64,000 nucleotides of DNA, from the NCBI RefSeq assembly GCF_003955685.1, contig NZ_RXHJ01000007.1, positions 150,540-214,539 on the forward strand. The letters run 5' to 3'. The number at the start of each line of letters is the position of its first letter. Within the stretch, counting starts at the first letter, position 1. Below the pieces are notes generated by a model, which saw only the letters and a list, made by a program, of their open reading frames with translations, was not told where the DNA came from and searched no databases. Shown piece after piece: positions 10,428 to 21,089 of the stretch. Made by a program: the position numbers and the translations under genes. Origin of the DNA: Corynebacterium hylobatis. GTDB lineage: Bacteria; Actinomycetota; Actinomycetes; Mycobacteriales; Mycobacteriaceae.

Positions 10428-11411
10428 TCAGGCCCCTTCGAGGAGGTCGTCGGTGACAGCCTCGTTGGTGTCCGACAGCCCCAGCTCCTCCGCCCGCTTG
10501 TCGGCCATGGACAGCAGACGGCGGATGCGGCCGGCGACGGCATCCTTGGTCATCTGCGGATCCGCGAGCCGGCCCAGCTCCTCCAGAGAGGCCTGGCGGT
10601 GGGCCACACGCAGCTGCCCGGCCTCAGCCAGGTGCTCGGGAACATCATCCCCGAGGATCTGCATGGCGCGCTCCACGCGGGCGGCGGCGGCAACAGCTGC
10701 GCGGGCTGAACGGCGCAGGTTCGCGTCATCGAAATTGGCCAGCCGGTTGGCGGTGGAACGGCTCTCCCGCCGCAGACGCTTGTCCTCCCACTCCAGCCGG
10801 ACCTGCTGCGCACCCATCCGGGTCAGCAGTGCGCCGATGGCGTCACCGTCGCGGATGACCACCCGGTCGGTGCCGCGGGTCTCCTTCGTCCGGGCGGCGA
10901 TACCCAGCCGCCGGGCAGCACCGACCAGCGCCAGCGCCGCCTCCTGGCAGGGGCAGACCACCTCGAGCGCGGAGGAACGCCCCGGCTCGGTGAGGAAGCC
11001 CTGAGCGAGGAAGGCCCCGCGCCAGGCCGCCTCGTTGTCGGCGACCGTGCCGGAGATCACCTGCGGCGGCAGACCGACCACGGGATGCCCGGAACGGGTG
11101 ACCAGTCCCAGCCGCCGGGACAGATCCCGGGTGCCTTCCGTCACGCGCAGCAGGTGGCGGGAGTTTTTCGAGGCCCCGCCCGGGCTGATCGTGTGCTCGT
11201 GCACCTCGACGCCGTACATCTCCGTCAGGGACTCCGCCAGACGCCGGGCGACGTCGCCGGAATCGAGTTCGGCCTCCAGCACCAGCCGCCCGGCGATGAC
11301 CTGCATCTGGCCGGCGAAACGCAGCAGCGCCGCGGTCTCGGCGACCCGGGCGGACTGCCGGGGAACCACCACCTTTGCGAGTTCGTCCTTGACTCTTGCC
11401 GTCAACGCCAC
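10428..11411 (-). CDS. whiA: DNA-binding protein WhiA (sporulation/cell-division regulator family)
   Basis: WhiA proteins pair a LAGLIDADG-like N-terminal domain with a C-terminal helix-turn-helix; in actinobacteria they act on cell-division genes. The frame is open well upstream, but the GTG at 11411 gives [14 protein letters not shown] and 327 residues, the length I recall for C. glutamicum. GAAAGG lies about ten bases upstream. The C-terminal [27 protein letters not shown] segment is shown here only in part: the conserved SLEELG...[13 protein letters not shown] helix-turn-helix is present near residue 280. It follows yvcK after 46 bases in the common rapZ-yvcK-whiA arrangement. Confidence 0.93.
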   Translation of the reverse strand: MALTARVKDELAKVVVPRQSARVAETAALLRFAGQMQVIAGRLVLEAELDSGDVARRLAESLTEMYGVEVHEHTISPGGASKNSRHLLRVTEGTRDLSRRLGLVTRSGHPVVGLPPQVISGTVADNEAAWRGAFLAQGFLTEPGRSSALEVVCPCQEAALALVGAARRLGIAARTKETRGTDRVVIRDGDAIGALLTRMGAQQVRLEWEDKRLRRESRSTANRLANFDDANLRRSARAAVAAAARVERAMQILGDDVPEHLAEAGQLRVAHRQASLEELGRLADPQMTKDAVAGRIRRLLSMADKRAEELGLSDTNEAVTDDLLEGA

Positions 11412-11457
11412 GGGTGCGACCGCCTTTCTCTCGAGCTGCCCTGTGATCCGGACCAGT

Positions 11458-12435
11458 CTAGTCGGAGGCTCCCCCACCCCGGGCCTCCCGGTACAGGCCC
11501 GTGAGCGCGGCAGCCAGTTTGGAGGGGTCATGTTTGTTGATGCGTTGGCCGTTGCCGTCCTCAGTGCGCAGATCCTCGTAGACGATCGTCGCGCCCAGCC
11601 CGGCGGCGGCCCGCTCCAGGTAGGAACGCTCCGCGGCGGTGGGGATGGTGTCCGCGTCGACGAGGATCCGGTCGATGCGCAGGGCGGGTGCGTGCTGGCT
11701 GAGCATGTGGATGTGACGTTCCGAGGAGAAGCCGTGGGTCTCCCCCGGTTCCGCCGAGAGGTTGAGCACGACCACCTTGAGTGCACCGGTGGCGTTGAGG
11801 GCGTCGACGATGCCCGGGATCAGCAGGTGCGGGATGACGGAGGAGAACCACGAGCCAGGGCCGAGGGTCACCAGGTCGGCTGCCTCGATCGCCTGGACTG
11901 CCGCACCGCAGGCCTCGGGACGTTCCGGGATCAGCCGTACCCGGCGGACCGTGCCGGGGGTGGTGGCCACGGCAACCTGGCCGCGGACGGGGCGGATGAC
12001 CCGGGGGTCGTCGTCAAGCCCGGCGACGTCGGCCTCGATCTCCAGCGGCTGGTTGCACATGGGCAGGACCCGGCCGTGCGAGCCGGTGAGCTCGGCGACC
12101 TTGTCCAGGGCCGCCTGCTCGTTGCCCAGGATCCCGGTCAGCCCGGCGATGAGCAGGTTGCCGACTGCATGACCCGCCAGTGCGCCGGTGCCGCCGAAGC
12201 GGTGCTGCAGGGTCTGGGCCCAGAGACTGCCCTCCTCGTCGTCACTGGCCAGGGCGGCGAGTGCCATGCGCAGATCGCCGGGCGGGATGATGCCGAGCTC
12301 GCGGCGCAAGCGACCGGAGGAACCGCCGTCATCCGCGACGGTGACCACCGCGGTGATCGATTCCGGTGCGCTCAGCCGGGCGGCGACGAGCGTCTGGTAG
12401 AGGCCGTGACCGCCTCCCATCGAGGTGATGTGCAA
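11458..12435 (-). CDS. yvcK: YvcK/CofD-like protein (putative gluconeogenesis factor)
   Basis: A 325-residue member of the CofD-like family. YvcK/CuvA proteins bind UDP-sugars and are linked to carbon use and cell-wall homeostasis. Visible signatures are [10 protein letters not shown] near residue 8, [18 protein letters not shown] near 32 and the GNLLIAGL segment. ATG start at 12435. It sits between rapZ (35 bases upstream) and whiA, the usual trio. The exact role in this organism cannot be read from sequence. Confidence 0.92.
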   Translation of the reverse strand: MHITSMGGGHGLYQTLVAARLSAPESITAVVTVADDGGSSGRLRRELGIIPPGDLRMALAALASDDEEGSLWAQTLQHRFGGTGALAGHAVGNLLIAGLTGILGNEQAALDKVAELTGSHGRVLPMCNQPLEIEADVAGLDDDPRVIRPVRGQVAVATTPGTVRRVRLIPERPEACGAAVQAIEAADLVTLGPGSWFSSVIPHLLIPGIVDALNATGALKVVVLNLSAEPGETHGFSSERHIHMLSQHAPALRIDRILVDADTIPTAAERSYLERAAAGLGATIVYEDLRTEDGNGQRINKHDPSKLAAALTGLYREARGGGASD

Positions 12436-12470
12436 GATTTCCTCCCGGGAAGTCAGTTACGGTTGCAGGG

Positions 12471-13364
12471 TCAGTGTCGGTTGATGTCGCGGTGCATGAC
12501 GTTGACGTCGATGTCACCCCGGTCCCGCAGCCGGCGTCCGAGTTCCTCGGACACCGCCACAGAACGGTGGTGGCCGCCGGTGCAGCCGACGGCCACGGTG
12601 ATGAAGTTCTTGCCCTCATGGCGGTAACCACCGAGCATTGAGTCAAACATATCGACGAACTTATCGATGAATTCCCCTGCTCCCTCCCTGCTCAGCACGT
12701 AGTCACTCACCGGTTCATCAACACCCCGGAAACCGCGCAGCTCCGGGATCCAGTAGGGGTTGGGCAGGAAACGGACATCGATCATCAGGTCCGCATCCTG
12801 GGGGGCGCCATGTTTGAAACCGAAGGACTCGAGGGTGACGTGCTGGCGGTTGTGCGCCATCGTTCCGAGGGATGCCTCGATCGCCCGGCGCAGATCGTGC
12901 ACCGACAGACTCGAGGTGTCGATGATGATGTCCGCCTGTTCCTTGATGCCGTTGGTGATCTCCCACTCGCGCTCGATGCCCAGGTACAGGGTGTCCTCCC
13001 CCTGCAGGGGGTGGGTGCGGCGCACGCTGTCGAAACGGCGGATGAGTACGTCGTCGCGGGCGTCCATGAACAGCACCGTGGGATTGAGCCCCTTGTCCGT
13101 CAGCTCCCGGAGGGTGGCACGCAGGTTGCCGCCGAACTGGCGGGTGCGCACATCGACGAGGAAGGCGACCTTCTCCACCGGGGGATCCTGCGCCAGGCAC
13201 AGCTCCAGGAAGTCGACGATGAGCTGCGGCGGCAGGTTCTGCACCACGAAGAAACCCTTGTCCTCCAGTACCTTCGCCGCGGAGCTGAGTCCTCCACCGG
13301 ACATGCCGGTGATGAGGACAGGGGGTGTCGAGAAGCGGGACGGCACACCGGAGGTTGAGGTCAT
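12471..13364 (-). CDS. rapZ: RapZ-family nucleotide-binding protein
   Basis: RapZ (YvcJ) proteins are P-loop proteins; in E. coli RapZ is an adaptor for small-RNA decay. This 297-residue protein has the family C-terminal [13 protein letters not shown] segment with its Gly-His-His-Arg. The N-terminal P-loop reads GMSGGGLS at 20-27, so the Walker A lysine position is Leu26. The ATG overlaps the uvrC stop (ATGA), so it is translationally coupled to uvrC. Function in corynebacteria is unknown; the name follows the family. Confidence 0.9.
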   Translation of the reverse strand: MTSTSGVPSRFSTPPVLITGMSGGGLSSAAKVLEDKGFFVVQNLPPQLIVDFLELCLAQDPPVEKVAFLVDVRTRQFGGNLRATLRELTDKGLNPTVLFMDARDDVLIRRFDSVRRTHPLQGEDTLYLGIEREWEITNGIKEQADIIIDTSSLSVHDLRRAIEASLGTMAHNRQHVTLESFGFKHGAPQDADLMIDVRFLPNPYWIPELRGFRGVDEPVSDYVLSREGAGEFIDKFVDMFDSMLGGYRHEGKNFITVAVGCTGGHHRSVAVSEELGRRLRDRGDIDVNVMHRDINRH

Positions 13365-15394
13365 GGGGACATCCTATCGTGGGTATCGGGATGGAGATGG
13401 TCGTAGACGGCGGCCGCCAGGCGGGGGCCGAAACCCCGCACCTCGGTGATCTCCGCCTGGCTGGCGGCCTTGAGCTTCTTCACCGAACCAAAGTGCTTGA
13501 CCAGCTCGGTGCGACGGGTCGCGCCCAGTCCCGGTACGCCGTCGAGTTCGGAGACCCGCATCCGCTTCGAACGTTGTTGCCGGTGGTAGGTGATGGCGAA
13601 CCGGTGCGCCTCGTCACGGATCTGCTGCAGCAGATACAGCCCCTGGGATGCGCGCGGCAGGATGACGGGGTCGGACTCCCCCGGCATCCAGATCTCCTCG
13701 AGGCGTTTGGCCAGGCCGATGAGGGTGACATCCACGATACCGAGTTCGTCGAAGACCTTCTGCGCGGCGTTGACCTGGGGCAGACCACCGTCGACGATGA
13801 ACAGGTTCGGCGGGTAGGCGAAACGCCGCTGGTCGGTGCTCATCTCCTCGACGCGTTCGTCCGCGAAGGTCTGCGCCTCCGTCTCCTCGTCGGGCACGGC
13901 CAGTTTGTCCTGGTGGTGGCGCAGGAAACGGCGCCGGGTGACTTCCGCGATGGAGGCCACGTCGTCAGAGTGCCCGCCGCCGGCGGCCTCCCTGATGCGG
14001 TAGCGGCGGTAGTCTGATTTCCGCGGCAGGCCGTCCTCGAAGACGACGAGCGAGGCGACGACATCGGTGCCCTGGATGTGGGAGATGTCGGTGCACTCGA
14101 TGCGCAGGGGCGCCTCCTCCAGGCCGAGGGCCTCCTGAATGTCCTGCAGCGCCGCGGAACGGGCCGTGAGGTCGCCGACGCGTCTGAGCTTGTGCTGGCG
14201 CAGGGATTCCCTGGCGTTGCGTTCCACGGTCTCCATGAGGGCACGCTTGTCACCGCGCTGCGGCACCCGCAGGTCCACGGCTGCGCCCTTGAGCTCGGCG
14301 AGCAGGGCGGACACCTCCCCGGCTTCCGCGGGCAGATGCTGCACGAGGATCTCACGCGGCACCACGGCCCCTGGCTTCGGCGGGTTGTGCGAGAACTGGT
14401 CCACGCCGCGGCGTTCGATCTGCTTCTGCTCGTCCTGTGCATCCACCCGGGCGCGTTCCACCGCGTCCGAATAGAACTGGATCAGGAAGTTCTGGACGAG
14501 CACCTCGATCGGTTCTTCGGTGCGTTCGACCACCCAGCCGCGCTGGCCGCGGATCCGGCCGCCGCGGACGTGGAAGATCTGGACGCCGGCCTCCAGCTCG
14601 TCGGAGTCGACGGCGATGAGGTCGGCGTCGGTGCCGTCGCCGAGGACCACGGCCTGCTGCTCCATCACCTTGTTGATGGCCCCCAGGTCATCACGCAGGC
14701 GGGCGGCGCGCTCGAATTCCAGCTCCTCGGCGGCCTGCTCCATCTCGCGGGTGAGCTGGCGGACCACCTGGTCGGTGTGCCCGGCCATGAAGGAGACGAA
14801 ACCGTCGACGATCTCCCGGTGCTCCTCAGGGCTGACGCGGCCCACACACGGGGCGGAGCATTTGTCGATGTAGCCCAGCAGGCAGGGCCGGCCGAGCTTC
14901 TCATGCCGGTTGTACACGCCCTTCGAACAGGTGCGCACCGGGAAGACGCGGGTGAGCAGGTCGAGGGTCTCGCGCACCGCCCAGGCGTGGGAGTAGGGGC
15001 CGAAATAGCGCACCCCACGGCGGCGGGGGCCGCGGTAGAAGAAGGCCCGTGGGATGTCCTCACCGGTGGACACCGCCAACAGCGGGTAGGTCTTGTCGTC
15101 GCGGTATTTGACGTTGAAACGCGGGTCGTAGCGCTTGATCCAGGTGTACTCCAGCTGGAGGGCCTCGACCTCGCTGGCGACGACGGTCCACTCCACCGAG
15201 GCGGCGGCGAAGACCATCTGCCGCGTGCGCGGATGGAGGGTGGTCACATCCTGGAAGTAGTTGGCCAGCCTGGCCCGGAGGCTGTTGGCTTTGCCGACGT
15301 AGATGACGCGGCGGTTCTCGTCCCGGAATCGGTAGACGCCCGGCTCCGTGGGAATGGTCCCCGGTGCCGGGCGGTAGGTACTCGGATCAGCCAT
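13361..15394 (-). CDS. uvrC: Excinuclease ABC subunit C
   Basis: Makes both incisions in nucleotide excision repair with UvrA and UvrB. The 677-residue protein has the N-terminal GIY-YIG domain ([20 protein letters not shown], residues about 19-38), the cysteine segment [13 protein letters not shown], a UVR motif ([13 protein letters not shown]) that contacts UvrB, the RNase H-like domain, and C-terminal helix-hairpin-helix repeats ([20 protein letters not shown]). ATG at 15394. Its last base pairs overlap the rapZ start. Confidence 0.96.
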   Translation of the reverse strand: MADPSTYRPAPGTIPTEPGVYRFRDENRRVIYVGKANSLRARLANYFQDVTTLHPRTRQMVFAAASVEWTVVASEVEALQLEYTWIKRYDPRFNVKYRDDKTYPLLAVSTGEDIPRAFFYRGPRRRGVRYFGPYSHAWAVRETLDLLTRVFPVRTCSKGVYNRHEKLGRPCLLGYIDKCSAPCVGRVSPEEHREIVDGFVSFMAGHTDQVVRQLTREMEQAAEELEFERAARLRDDLGAINKVMEQQAVVLGDGTDADLIAVDSDELEAGVQIFHVRGGRIRGQRGWVVERTEEPIEVLVQNFLIQFYSDAVERARVDAQDEQKQIERRGVDQFSHNPPKPGAVVPREILVQHLPAEAGEVSALLAELKGAAVDLRVPQRGDKRALMETVERNARESLRQHKLRRVGDLTARSAALQDIQEALGLEEAPLRIECTDISHIQGTDVVASLVVFEDGLPRKSDYRRYRIREAAGGGHSDDVASIAEVTRRRFLRHHQDKLAVPDEETEAQTFADERVEEMSTDQRRFAYPPNLFIVDGGLPQVNAAQKVFDELGIVDVTLIGLAKRLEEIWMPGESDPVILPRASQGLYLLQQIRDEAHRFAITYHRQQRSKRMRVSELDGVPGLGATRRTELVKHFGSVKKLKAASQAEITEVRGFGPRLAAAVYDHLHPDTHDRMSP

Positions 15395-15406
15395 AAACCG
15401 ACGATA

Positions 15407-15961
15407 CTAGTCCTGCGGCATGTAGCGGGCCTCGAGCTCGCGGAACTGCGAGACGGCCCTGACCACGGAGGCGCCGTCGGAGGCCTGCATCGCCCACATG
15501 GGGACGTACTCGAACTCCGGCAGCTCCAGGCGGGCCATGCGGGCGCCCTCCGGGAAGAACAACCCGTAGATCACGGCCCAGGGGTAGAACCGGGTGCCGA
15601 TGATGTTGCGGATCTCCACGCCGTCGGCGTTGGCGCGCACCCGCGGGCGGGTGAAGGAGAGGTAGGCCAGCACGGAGATAACCACGCCGACGCCCGGGAA
15701 GGCCAGCTTGTCGATGAACGTGACGGTGGCGCCCGTGAACTCCAGGTCCAGGAAGTAGCCCATGAAAATGTGCACCGCCATGACGATGACCACTGCGATC
15801 CAGGCGAAGCGCTTCAGCGAGGCCGAACGGACCTCCAGCTCCCAGGGTCTGGTGGTCGTCCGCGCATGCGGGTCGAGGGCGGCGTAGAAGGCACGCTCCT
15901 CATCCGTCAGCGGGCGGCGACCGGTGTTCTCGGCTCCCACGTTCTTCTCACTCACATCCAT
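15407..15961 (-). CDS. PH-domain membrane protein
   Basis: A 184-residue protein of unknown function. Two hydrophobic segments are visible (about 52-75, FAWIAVVIVMAVHIFMGYF region, and 80-105), followed by a small bacterial PH-like domain (RPRVRANADGVEIRN...). The ATG at 15961 (MDVSEKN) is chosen over upstream frame because it lies just after the ribH stop at 15966. Proteins of this type sit between ribH and uvrC in mycobacteria too (Rv1417, from memory). No function can be assigned. Confidence 0.8.
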   Translation of the reverse strand: MDVSEKNVGAENTGRRPLTDEERAFYAALDPHARTTTRPWELEVRSASLKRFAWIAVVIVMAVHIFMGYFLDLEFTGATVTFIDKLAFPGVGVVISVLAYLSFTRPRVRANADGVEIRNIIGTRFYPWAVIYGLFFPEGARMARLELPEFEYVPMWAMQASDGASVVRAVSQFRELEARYMPQD

Positions 15962-15965
15962 CAGT

Positions 15966-16448
15966 CTATCCCCGGTTCCCGCGGAGCCGACGCAGGGTGA
16001 CCGCGGCGTCGAGGGCCGCGGCCATCGCCTCGCCGCCCTTGTCCTCGACTGAATCCGGGAATCCGGCACGGTCGACGGCCTGCTCCTGGTCGTTGGTGGT
16101 GAGCACGCCGTTGCCGATCGGGGTGGATTCGTCGAGCGCGATGCGCGTGAGGCCCTCCGTCACGGAATCGCAGACGTAGTCGAAGTGGGGGGTGCCGCCG
16201 CGGATGACGCAGCCCAGCGCCACGACGGCGTCATGGGTGCGGGCGAGTTCCTGGACGATGACGGGCAGCTCGAGGGCGCCCATGACGTGGGCCTCCGTGA
16301 GCTTGTCGACGCCCGCCTGCCGCGCCGTCTCCACGGCGCGGCGGCGCATCTGCTCGCAGATCTCGGTGTTCCAGCGGGCGGTGACCACCGCGACGCTCAG
16401 GCCCGCGGCGTCGATACGCTCGACGACGGGGAGTCCTTCCTTGCTCAA
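15966..16448 (-). CDS. ribH: 6,7-dimethyl-8-ribityllumazine synthase
   Basis: Condenses the pyrimidinedione with 3,4-dihydroxybutanone phosphate to form lumazine, the penultimate step of riboflavin synthesis. The 160-residue protein has the [14 protein letters not shown] active-site motif near residue 81 and normal length. It starts with TTG at 16448, overlapping the ribBA stop (TTGA), with AGGAG seven bases upstream. This rare start is supported by the overlap and the ribosome binding site. Last gene of the rib operon. Confidence 0.95.
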   Translation of the reverse strand: MSKEGLPVVERIDAAGLSVAVVTARWNTEICEQMRRRAVETARQAGVDKLTEAHVMGALELPVIVQELARTHDAVVALGCVIRGGTPHFDYVCDSVTEGLTRIALDESTPIGNGVLTTNDQEQAVDRAGFPDSVEDKGGEAMAAALDAAVTLRRLRGNRG

Positions 16449-17722
16449 CTGTCTGCTCCTTCGTGCTCTGCCTCCCAGCGTGCGACGGCCGGCAGGTCAT
16501 GGCCCATGCGGTCACGCTTGGTACGCAGGTAACGGATGTTGTCCTCGTTGGGGGCCACCGGCACGGAGGTCCGGCCGGTGATCTCCACGCCGTAGCCCTG
16601 CATCGCGGCGGACTTGGTGGGGTTGTTGGTCATCAGGGAGATTGACGTCACGCCCAGGTCCCGGAGGATCTGGCCGGCGGCCGAGTACTCGCGGGCGTCG
16701 GCCGGCAGGCCCTGCTCCAGATTGGCGTCGACGGTGTCCAGACCGAGGTCCTGCAGTCGGTAGGCCTCCAGCTTGGACATCAGTCCGATACCGCGGCCCT
16801 CGTGGCCGCGCAGGTAGATGATCGCACCGCGGCCGGCCTCCTGCACCATGCGCATCGAGGCGTGCAGCTGCGGGCCGCAGTCGCAGCGGCGGGAGGCGAA
16901 GACATCCCCGGTCATGCACTCCGAGTGCACGCGGACCAGCAGGTCCTCCGCGCCCTCGAGCTCGCCGGCGACCAGGGCGAGGAACTCGGTGCCGTCGATG
17001 AGGTGGCGGTAGCCGACCACGCGGAACTCGCCGAACTCGGTGGGCATGCGGGTCTCCACGAGGCGCTCGACCTGGGACTCGTGGCGGCGGCGGTAATCGA
17101 TGAGCTGCTCAATGGAGATCATCGCCAGGCCGTGGGTGTCGGCGAAGCGGCGCAGCTCGGGGCCGCGCGCCATGTCGGTCGGGTCATCCTCGGAGACGAT
17201 CTCGCACAGCACGCCGGCGGGGCGCAGGCCGGCGAGCACCGACAGGTCGACGGCTGCCTCCGTGTGACCGTCGCGGGCCAGCACACCCCCCTTCACCGCG
17301 CGCAGCGGCACGACGTGGCCGGGGCGGGTGAAGTCGTGGCGGGTGGTGGCCGGGTCCGCCAGGCGCAGGATGGTCTCCGCGCGGGAGGAGGCGGAGATGC
17401 CGGTGGTGCCCGTCGCCGCGTCGACGGTGACGGTGTAGGCGGTGTGCCGGGCGTCCTCGTTGCGGGCCACCATGGGCGGCAGGGCGAGGCGGTCACAGTC
17501 CTCGTTGGTCAGGGCGGTGCAGATGTAGCCGGAGCTGTACCTGACCATGAAGGCCACCAGCTCCGGGGTCGCCAGCTCCGCCGCGAAGATGAGGTCGCCC
17601 TCGTTCTCACGGTCCTCGTCGTCCACGACGACGACCGCCTTCCCTGCCTTGATGTCGGCGATGGCGCGCTCGACGGTGTCCAGGCGCAGGCGGCCGTTCG
17701 GGTCCACAGATTCGTCACTCAC
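16445..17722 (-). CDS. ribBA: Bifunctional 3,4-dihydroxy-2-butanone-4-phosphate synthase / GTP cyclohydrolase II
   Basis: Supplies both branches of riboflavin synthesis: the four-carbon unit from ribulose-5-phosphate and the pyrimidine from GTP. The 425-residue protein has the RibB domain ([11 protein letters not shown] near residue 36) and the RibA domain with zinc cysteines in [16 protein letters not shown] chose the GTG at 17722, nine bases after AAGG; a TTG nine bases earlier is possible. Upstream gene ribE ends 11 bases before. Also called ribA. Confidence 0.95.
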   Translation of the reverse strand: MSDESVDPNGRLRLDTVERAIADIKAGKAVVVVDDEDRENEGDLIFAAELATPELVAFMVRYSSGYICTALTNEDCDRLALPPMVARNEDARHTAYTVTVDAATGTTGISASSRAETILRLADPATTRHDFTRPGHVVPLRAVKGGVLARDGHTEAAVDLSVLAGLRPAGVLCEIVSEDDPTDMARGPELRRFADTHGLAMISIEQLIDYRRRHESQVERLVETRMPTEFGEFRVVGYRHLIDGTEFLALVAGELEGAEDLLVRVHSECMTGDVFASRRCDCGPQLHASMRMVQEAGRGAIIYLRGHEGRGIGLMSKLEAYRLQDLGLDTVDANLEQGLPADAREYSAAGQILRDLGVTSISLMTNNPTKSAAMQGYGVEITGRTSVPVAPNEDNIRYLRTKRDRMGHDLPAVARWEAEHEGADS

Positions 17723-17733
17723 GAGCGTCAACC

Positions 17734-18354
17734 TTAGCCCTCGCCGTCCCCGGCCCGGCCTTCGACCCGGGCACCGAGCATCTTCTCCACGTACTTGGCC
17801 AGGACGTCGACCTCGATATTGACCACATCACCCTCCGCGAGCTGGCCGTGGGTGGTCTCCGCGAGGGTGGTCGGGATGAGGGAGACCTCGAACCAGTCCT
17901 CCCCCACTGCCGAGACAGTCAAGGATGTGCCGTTGACAGCAATGGAGCCCTTCTCGACGACATAGCGGGCCAGGTCGGCCCCCAGCGAGAAGCGCAGCAC
18001 ATCCCAGTGCTCCGAGGAGGTGCGGCTGAGCAGGTTGGAGGTGCCGTCCACGTGGCCCTGCATGATGTGCCCGCCGAGTCGCGCGCCGGCAGCCAGGGCG
18101 CGCTCGAGGTTGACGGGGGAACCCACCGCCAGCCGCCCCAGGCCGGTGCGGTCCAGGGATTCCTGCATGACGTCGGCGGTGAAGCGCTGATCGTCGAAAT
18201 CGGCAACAGTCAAGCACACACCGTTGACTGCGATGGAATCTCCGAGGGCGGCGTCGGAAAGCACCTTCGGGGCCTCGATGGTCAGGCGGAGGGCATCCCC
18301 CTGCGGCTCCAGGGCGGCGACGGTGCCGACCTCCTCGACGAGTCCGGTGAACAT
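17734..18354 (-). CDS. ribE: Riboflavin synthase, alpha chain
   Basis: Dismutates two lumazines to riboflavin. The 206-residue protein begins [10 protein letters not shown], the family signature, and contains two lumazine-binding repeats ([10 protein letters not shown] near 44; [10 protein letters not shown] near 141). ATG at 18354, three bases after the ribD stop. Named ribC in some corynebacterial genomes. Confidence 0.95.
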   Translation of the reverse strand: MFTGLVEEVGTVAALEPQGDALRLTIEAPKVLSDAALGDSIAVNGVCLTVADFDDQRFTADVMQESLDRTGLGRLAVGSPVNLERALAAGARLGGHIMQGHVDGTSNLLSRTSSEHWDVLRFSLGADLARYVVEKGSIAVNGTSLTVSAVGEDWFEVSLIPTTLAETTHGQLAEGDVVNIEVDVLAKYVEKMLGARVEGRAGDGEG

Positions 18355-18357
18355 GGG

Positions 18358-19347
18358 TCAGTCCTTTCGGGTGAGTTCGAGCAGGACATCATCCCCGAGA
18401 CGGGTGATGTTCTGCAGCTGGAAGGTCGCGGCATCGGCCAGGCTCAGACCGAGCGCCTCGCTGAGGACGGAACGGCCCTGCCCCAGCAGCGTGGGGGCGA
18501 TATAGGCCTGGATGGCGTCCACCATCCCGGACTCCACGAAGCCGGAGGCCAGGTGTGCCCCGCCCTCCACGAGGACGTCGCGGGCACCTGTGTCCCACAA
18601 CTGCCACAGCGCCTCGGGAATTCCGCGGTACTGCTCGAAACCGAGCCGGTGGAGATTGCGGGCGTGCCCGGTCAGGGAACGCCCGCCGATGACCACCCGG
18701 CGCGGCTGGTCGGGCAGCTCCATCTGGCCGTCACGCGCGGTGAGCGAGGGGTCATCCGCGATGGCGGTGCCGGTGCCGACGATGATGGCGTCACGTCTGC
18801 CGCGGTCCCGGTGGACGTGGCGGCGGGCGAGATCGCCGGTGATCCACTGGCTCGAGCCGTCCAGGGCGGCGGTGAAGCCGTCGAGGGTCTGGGCGAATTT
18901 CAGTGTCACGTGGGGGCGGTTGTTGCGCACGGCGGCCAGCCACGGCCGGAGCGTGTCGACGTCGCGGTCGATCCGCTCCACGCCCACGCCCTGCTGCCGC
19001 AGGTGGGCGGCCCCGCCCTCGGCGTTCCGGTCGGGGTCGGGGTGGCAGTAGTAGACGAATTCGATGCCGGCGTCGACGAGCGCCTGCGAGCACGGGCCGG
19101 TGCGACCGGTGTGGTTGCAGGGTTCGAGCGTGACCACGGCTGTGCCCCCCTCCGCCTTGTCCCCTGCCTCGCGCAGGGCCATGACCTCGGCGTGGGGGCC
19201 GCCCGCCGGTTCGGTGGCTCCGGTGCCGACGAGCCTGCCCTCCCGGTCGAGGATGGCTGCCCCGACGGGCGGGTTCGGGCTGGTGGTCCCGCGCACGGCT
19301 TCGCCGGCTGCGATGGCCGCCTGGAGTGCTTCCCGGAGATTCTCCAT
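18358..19347 (-). CDS. ribD: Bifunctional riboflavin deaminase/reductase RibD
   Basis: Deaminates and then reduces the pyrimidine intermediate of riboflavin synthesis. The 329-residue protein has the zinc deaminase motif HAE (52-54) and PCNHTGRTGPC (76-86), then the HTP reductase domain from about residue 150. It starts with ATG at 19347, six bases after rpe. No FMN riboswitch is possible in such a short spacer. Also called ribG. Confidence 0.95.
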   Translation of the reverse strand: MENLREALQAAIAAGEAVRGTTSPNPPVGAAILDREGRLVGTGATEPAGGPHAEVMALREAGDKAEGGTAVVTLEPCNHTGRTGPCSQALVDAGIEFVYYCHPDPDRNAEGGAAHLRQQGVGVERIDRDVDTLRPWLAAVRNNRPHVTLKFAQTLDGFTAALDGSSQWITGDLARRHVHRDRGRRDAIIVGTGTAIADDPSLTARDGQMELPDQPRRVVIGGRSLTGHARNLHRLGFEQYRGIPEALWQLWDTGARDVLVEGGAHLASGFVESGMVDAIQAYIAPTLLGQGRSVLSEALGLSLADAATFQLQNITRLGDDVLLELTRKD

Positions 19348-19353
19348 GCCGAC

Positions 19354-20010
19354 CTAGACCGTGGCCAGGCGGCGCAGATTGTCGACGGCTGCGGCCGGGT
19401 CGTCCTTGCCGTAGACCGCAGAGCCGGCGACGTAGGCGTCGCAGCCGGCCTCCGCGGCCTCGGCGATGGTTTTCTCGGAGATGCCGCCGTCGATCTCGAT
19501 GAGGGTCTTCAGTCGGTTGTTGTCGATGGCCTCGCGCAGGGTGCGGACCTTCTCCAGCTGATCAGGCATGAAGGACTGACCGCCGAAACCCGGCTCGACG
19601 CTCATGACCAGGACGAGGTCGAAGAAGCGCAGGTCCGCCAGGTAGGGCTCGATCGGGGTGCCGGGTTTGAGGGAGAAGCCGGCGCGTGCCCCCTTTGTGC
19701 GGATGTGCTTGGCCAGGGCGACATGGTCGTCGGTGGCCTCGACGTGGAAGATGACGCAGTCAGCGCCGGCGTCGATATAGCTGTCGACCCACTTCTCGGG
19801 GTTCTCGATCATGAGGTGCACGTCGAGGTGCTGGTCCGTGATCTTGTCGACGGCCTTCGTGATCTCCGGGCCGAAGGAGAGGTTGGGTACGAAGTGGCCG
19901 TCCATGATGTCCACGTGGATCCAGTCCGCGTTCGCGACGGCGCGCACCTCCTCGCCCAGTTTCGAGAAATCAGCGGCGAGGATGCTGGGGGCGATGATCG
20001 GTTTAGCCAT
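19354..20010 (-). CDS. rpe: Ribulose-phosphate 3-epimerase
   Basis: Interconverts ribulose-5-phosphate and xylulose-5-phosphate. The 218-residue TIM barrel has PSILAADFSKLGEE at the start, the metal/catalytic VDIMDGHFVPN segment near 33, MSVEPGFGGQ near 136 and EIDGGI near 171. First gene of the rpe-ribDE-ribBA-ribH run, which places the enzyme acting on ribulose-5-phosphate next to the pathway that consumes it. Confidence 0.96.
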   Translation of the reverse strand: MAKPIIAPSILAADFSKLGEEVRAVANADWIHVDIMDGHFVPNLSFGPEITKAVDKITDQHLDVHLMIENPEKWVDSYIDAGADCVIFHVEATDDHVALAKHIRTKGARAGFSLKPGTPIEPYLADLRFFDLVLVMSVEPGFGGQSFMPDQLEKVRTLREAIDNNRLKTLIEIDGGISEKTIAEAAEAGCDAYVAGSAVYGKDDPAAAVDNLRRLATV

Positions 20011-20020
20011 GCCTATGAGT

Positions 20021-20887
20021 CTACGCTGCGGGGCCGGCCTGCCCGTCCTCCTGTGGCGGGTGGTTGCGGTTCCGGCGGCGGCGCACCAGCACGAACACCA
20101 CGGCGATGAGTACTGCGAGGATCACCAGCCACGGCACCGCCGCCATGGACACGATGAGCACCGACGCCAGGGAGGCCACGAACGCGGCCCAGGCCCGTTC
20201 GAAGGCGTTGGGTGGGCGGTAACCCTCATCGTCGACGGTGAAGGTCACGGTCAGAGTCGACAGGGCCACCTGATCCGCCAGGTAATCCAGCTGGGCGGTG
20301 AGGGAATCCAGGTCGGCCTGCCGCTGCGTGAGGGTGTTCTCGGCGGCCAGCAGGTCCTCCACGGTTCCAGCGGTGGACATCAGCTCAGTCAGGCGGTCGA
20401 TGGAGGCCTGCAGTGCCGCCCGGCGCGCCTCCAGGTCAACGCGTTCCTGGCCGACGTCGGTTGACTGGGTGGACTGGGCCACCACCTCCCCGTGGTCGGT
20501 CAGGGAATCGACGACCGTCTGGTAGTTGTCCGCCGGTACGCGGGCGGTGACCGTGGCCCGCAGCTGTTCGGACCAGGTGCTGGTCTCTGAGCTGGCGATG
20601 CGTCCGCCCCGGTCCCGGACCAGGGTGGTGAAGTCCGCGGCGGCCATCTCGGGATCCTGGGTCTGCACGGTGGCGGATCCGGTGGTGATGACGTCTTCCC
20701 GCACGTCCTCGGCGGTGGAGTCGACGGCCGACCTCTCAGACTGGGCCGGGGCGGGCTCGGTGGCCCTGTCCACGGGGAAGCTGTCCTGGAGCTGCTGCTG
20801 CTCCCACGATTCTGTGCCGCAGGCGGTGCCCGCCAGCCCCAGCACCACGGCACACACCAGGGTGGCACCGAACCTTCTCGTCTTCAT
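20021..20887 (-). CDS. DUF4349-type lipoprotein, function unknown
   Basis: A 288-residue exported protein. The signal peptide (MKTRRFGATLVCAVVLGLAG) ends in GTAC, a plausible but imperfect lipobox with Gly at -3, so Cys23 may be lipidated. The middle carries a DUF4349-like core (ITTGSATVQTQDP, VPADNYQTVVDSL) and a coiled coil (about 135-210, with ARRAALQASIDRLTELM). A membrane helix near 245-268 is followed by the basic tail RRRRNRNH. The outer-leaflet anchor plus C-terminal helix is typical for this family. Start ATG at 20887. It lies 10 bases upstream of rpe and may be read into it. No role is known to me. Confidence 0.75.
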   Translation of the reverse strand: MKTRRFGATLVCAVVLGLAGTACGTESWEQQQLQDSFPVDRATEPAPAQSERSAVDSTAEDVREDVITTGSATVQTQDPEMAAADFTTLVRDRGGRIASSETSTWSEQLRATVTARVPADNYQTVVDSLTDHGEVVAQSTQSTDVGQERVDLEARRAALQASIDRLTELMSTAGTVEDLLAAENTLTQRQADLDSLTAQLDYLADQVALSTLTVTFTVDDEGYRPPNAFERAWAAFVASLASVLIVSMAAVPWLVILAVLIAVVFVLVRRRRNRNHPPQEDGQAGPAA

Positions 20888-20965
20888 GCCGTCCAGCCTA
20901 GCGAAACGGGAGTGACGGCGGTCACCTACCACAGTGGTGGTGAGGGGTGTCGAGAAGCAACGGAG

Positions 20966-21003
20966 TTCTCCACAGTCGACGGCGACGGGCCGGGTTGTCC
21001 ACA
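20966..21003 (+). promoter_or_regulatory. Two DnaA-box-like sequences
   Basis: TTCTCCACA (20966-20974) and TTGTCCACA (20995-21003) lie in the same direction 29 bases apart. The second fits the actinobacterial DnaA box exactly, the first differs at one base. They sit in the divergent region between the lipoprotein and the pRiA4b-like gene. Binding is unproven and chance is possible. Confidence 0.3.
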
Positions 21004-21089
21004 GCTCTGCGGAGTGCCCCTGGCGGGGTGTGGCCTGGCGTGGTGGGCTGGGCCCGACACCAGAAGAGGAAGAAGGGGAAACCACCACC

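Noticed and set aside
19348..20020. FMN riboswitch for the rib genes
   Set aside because: ribD starts six bases after rpe, and rpe 10 bases after the lipoprotein gene; there is no room for the element.
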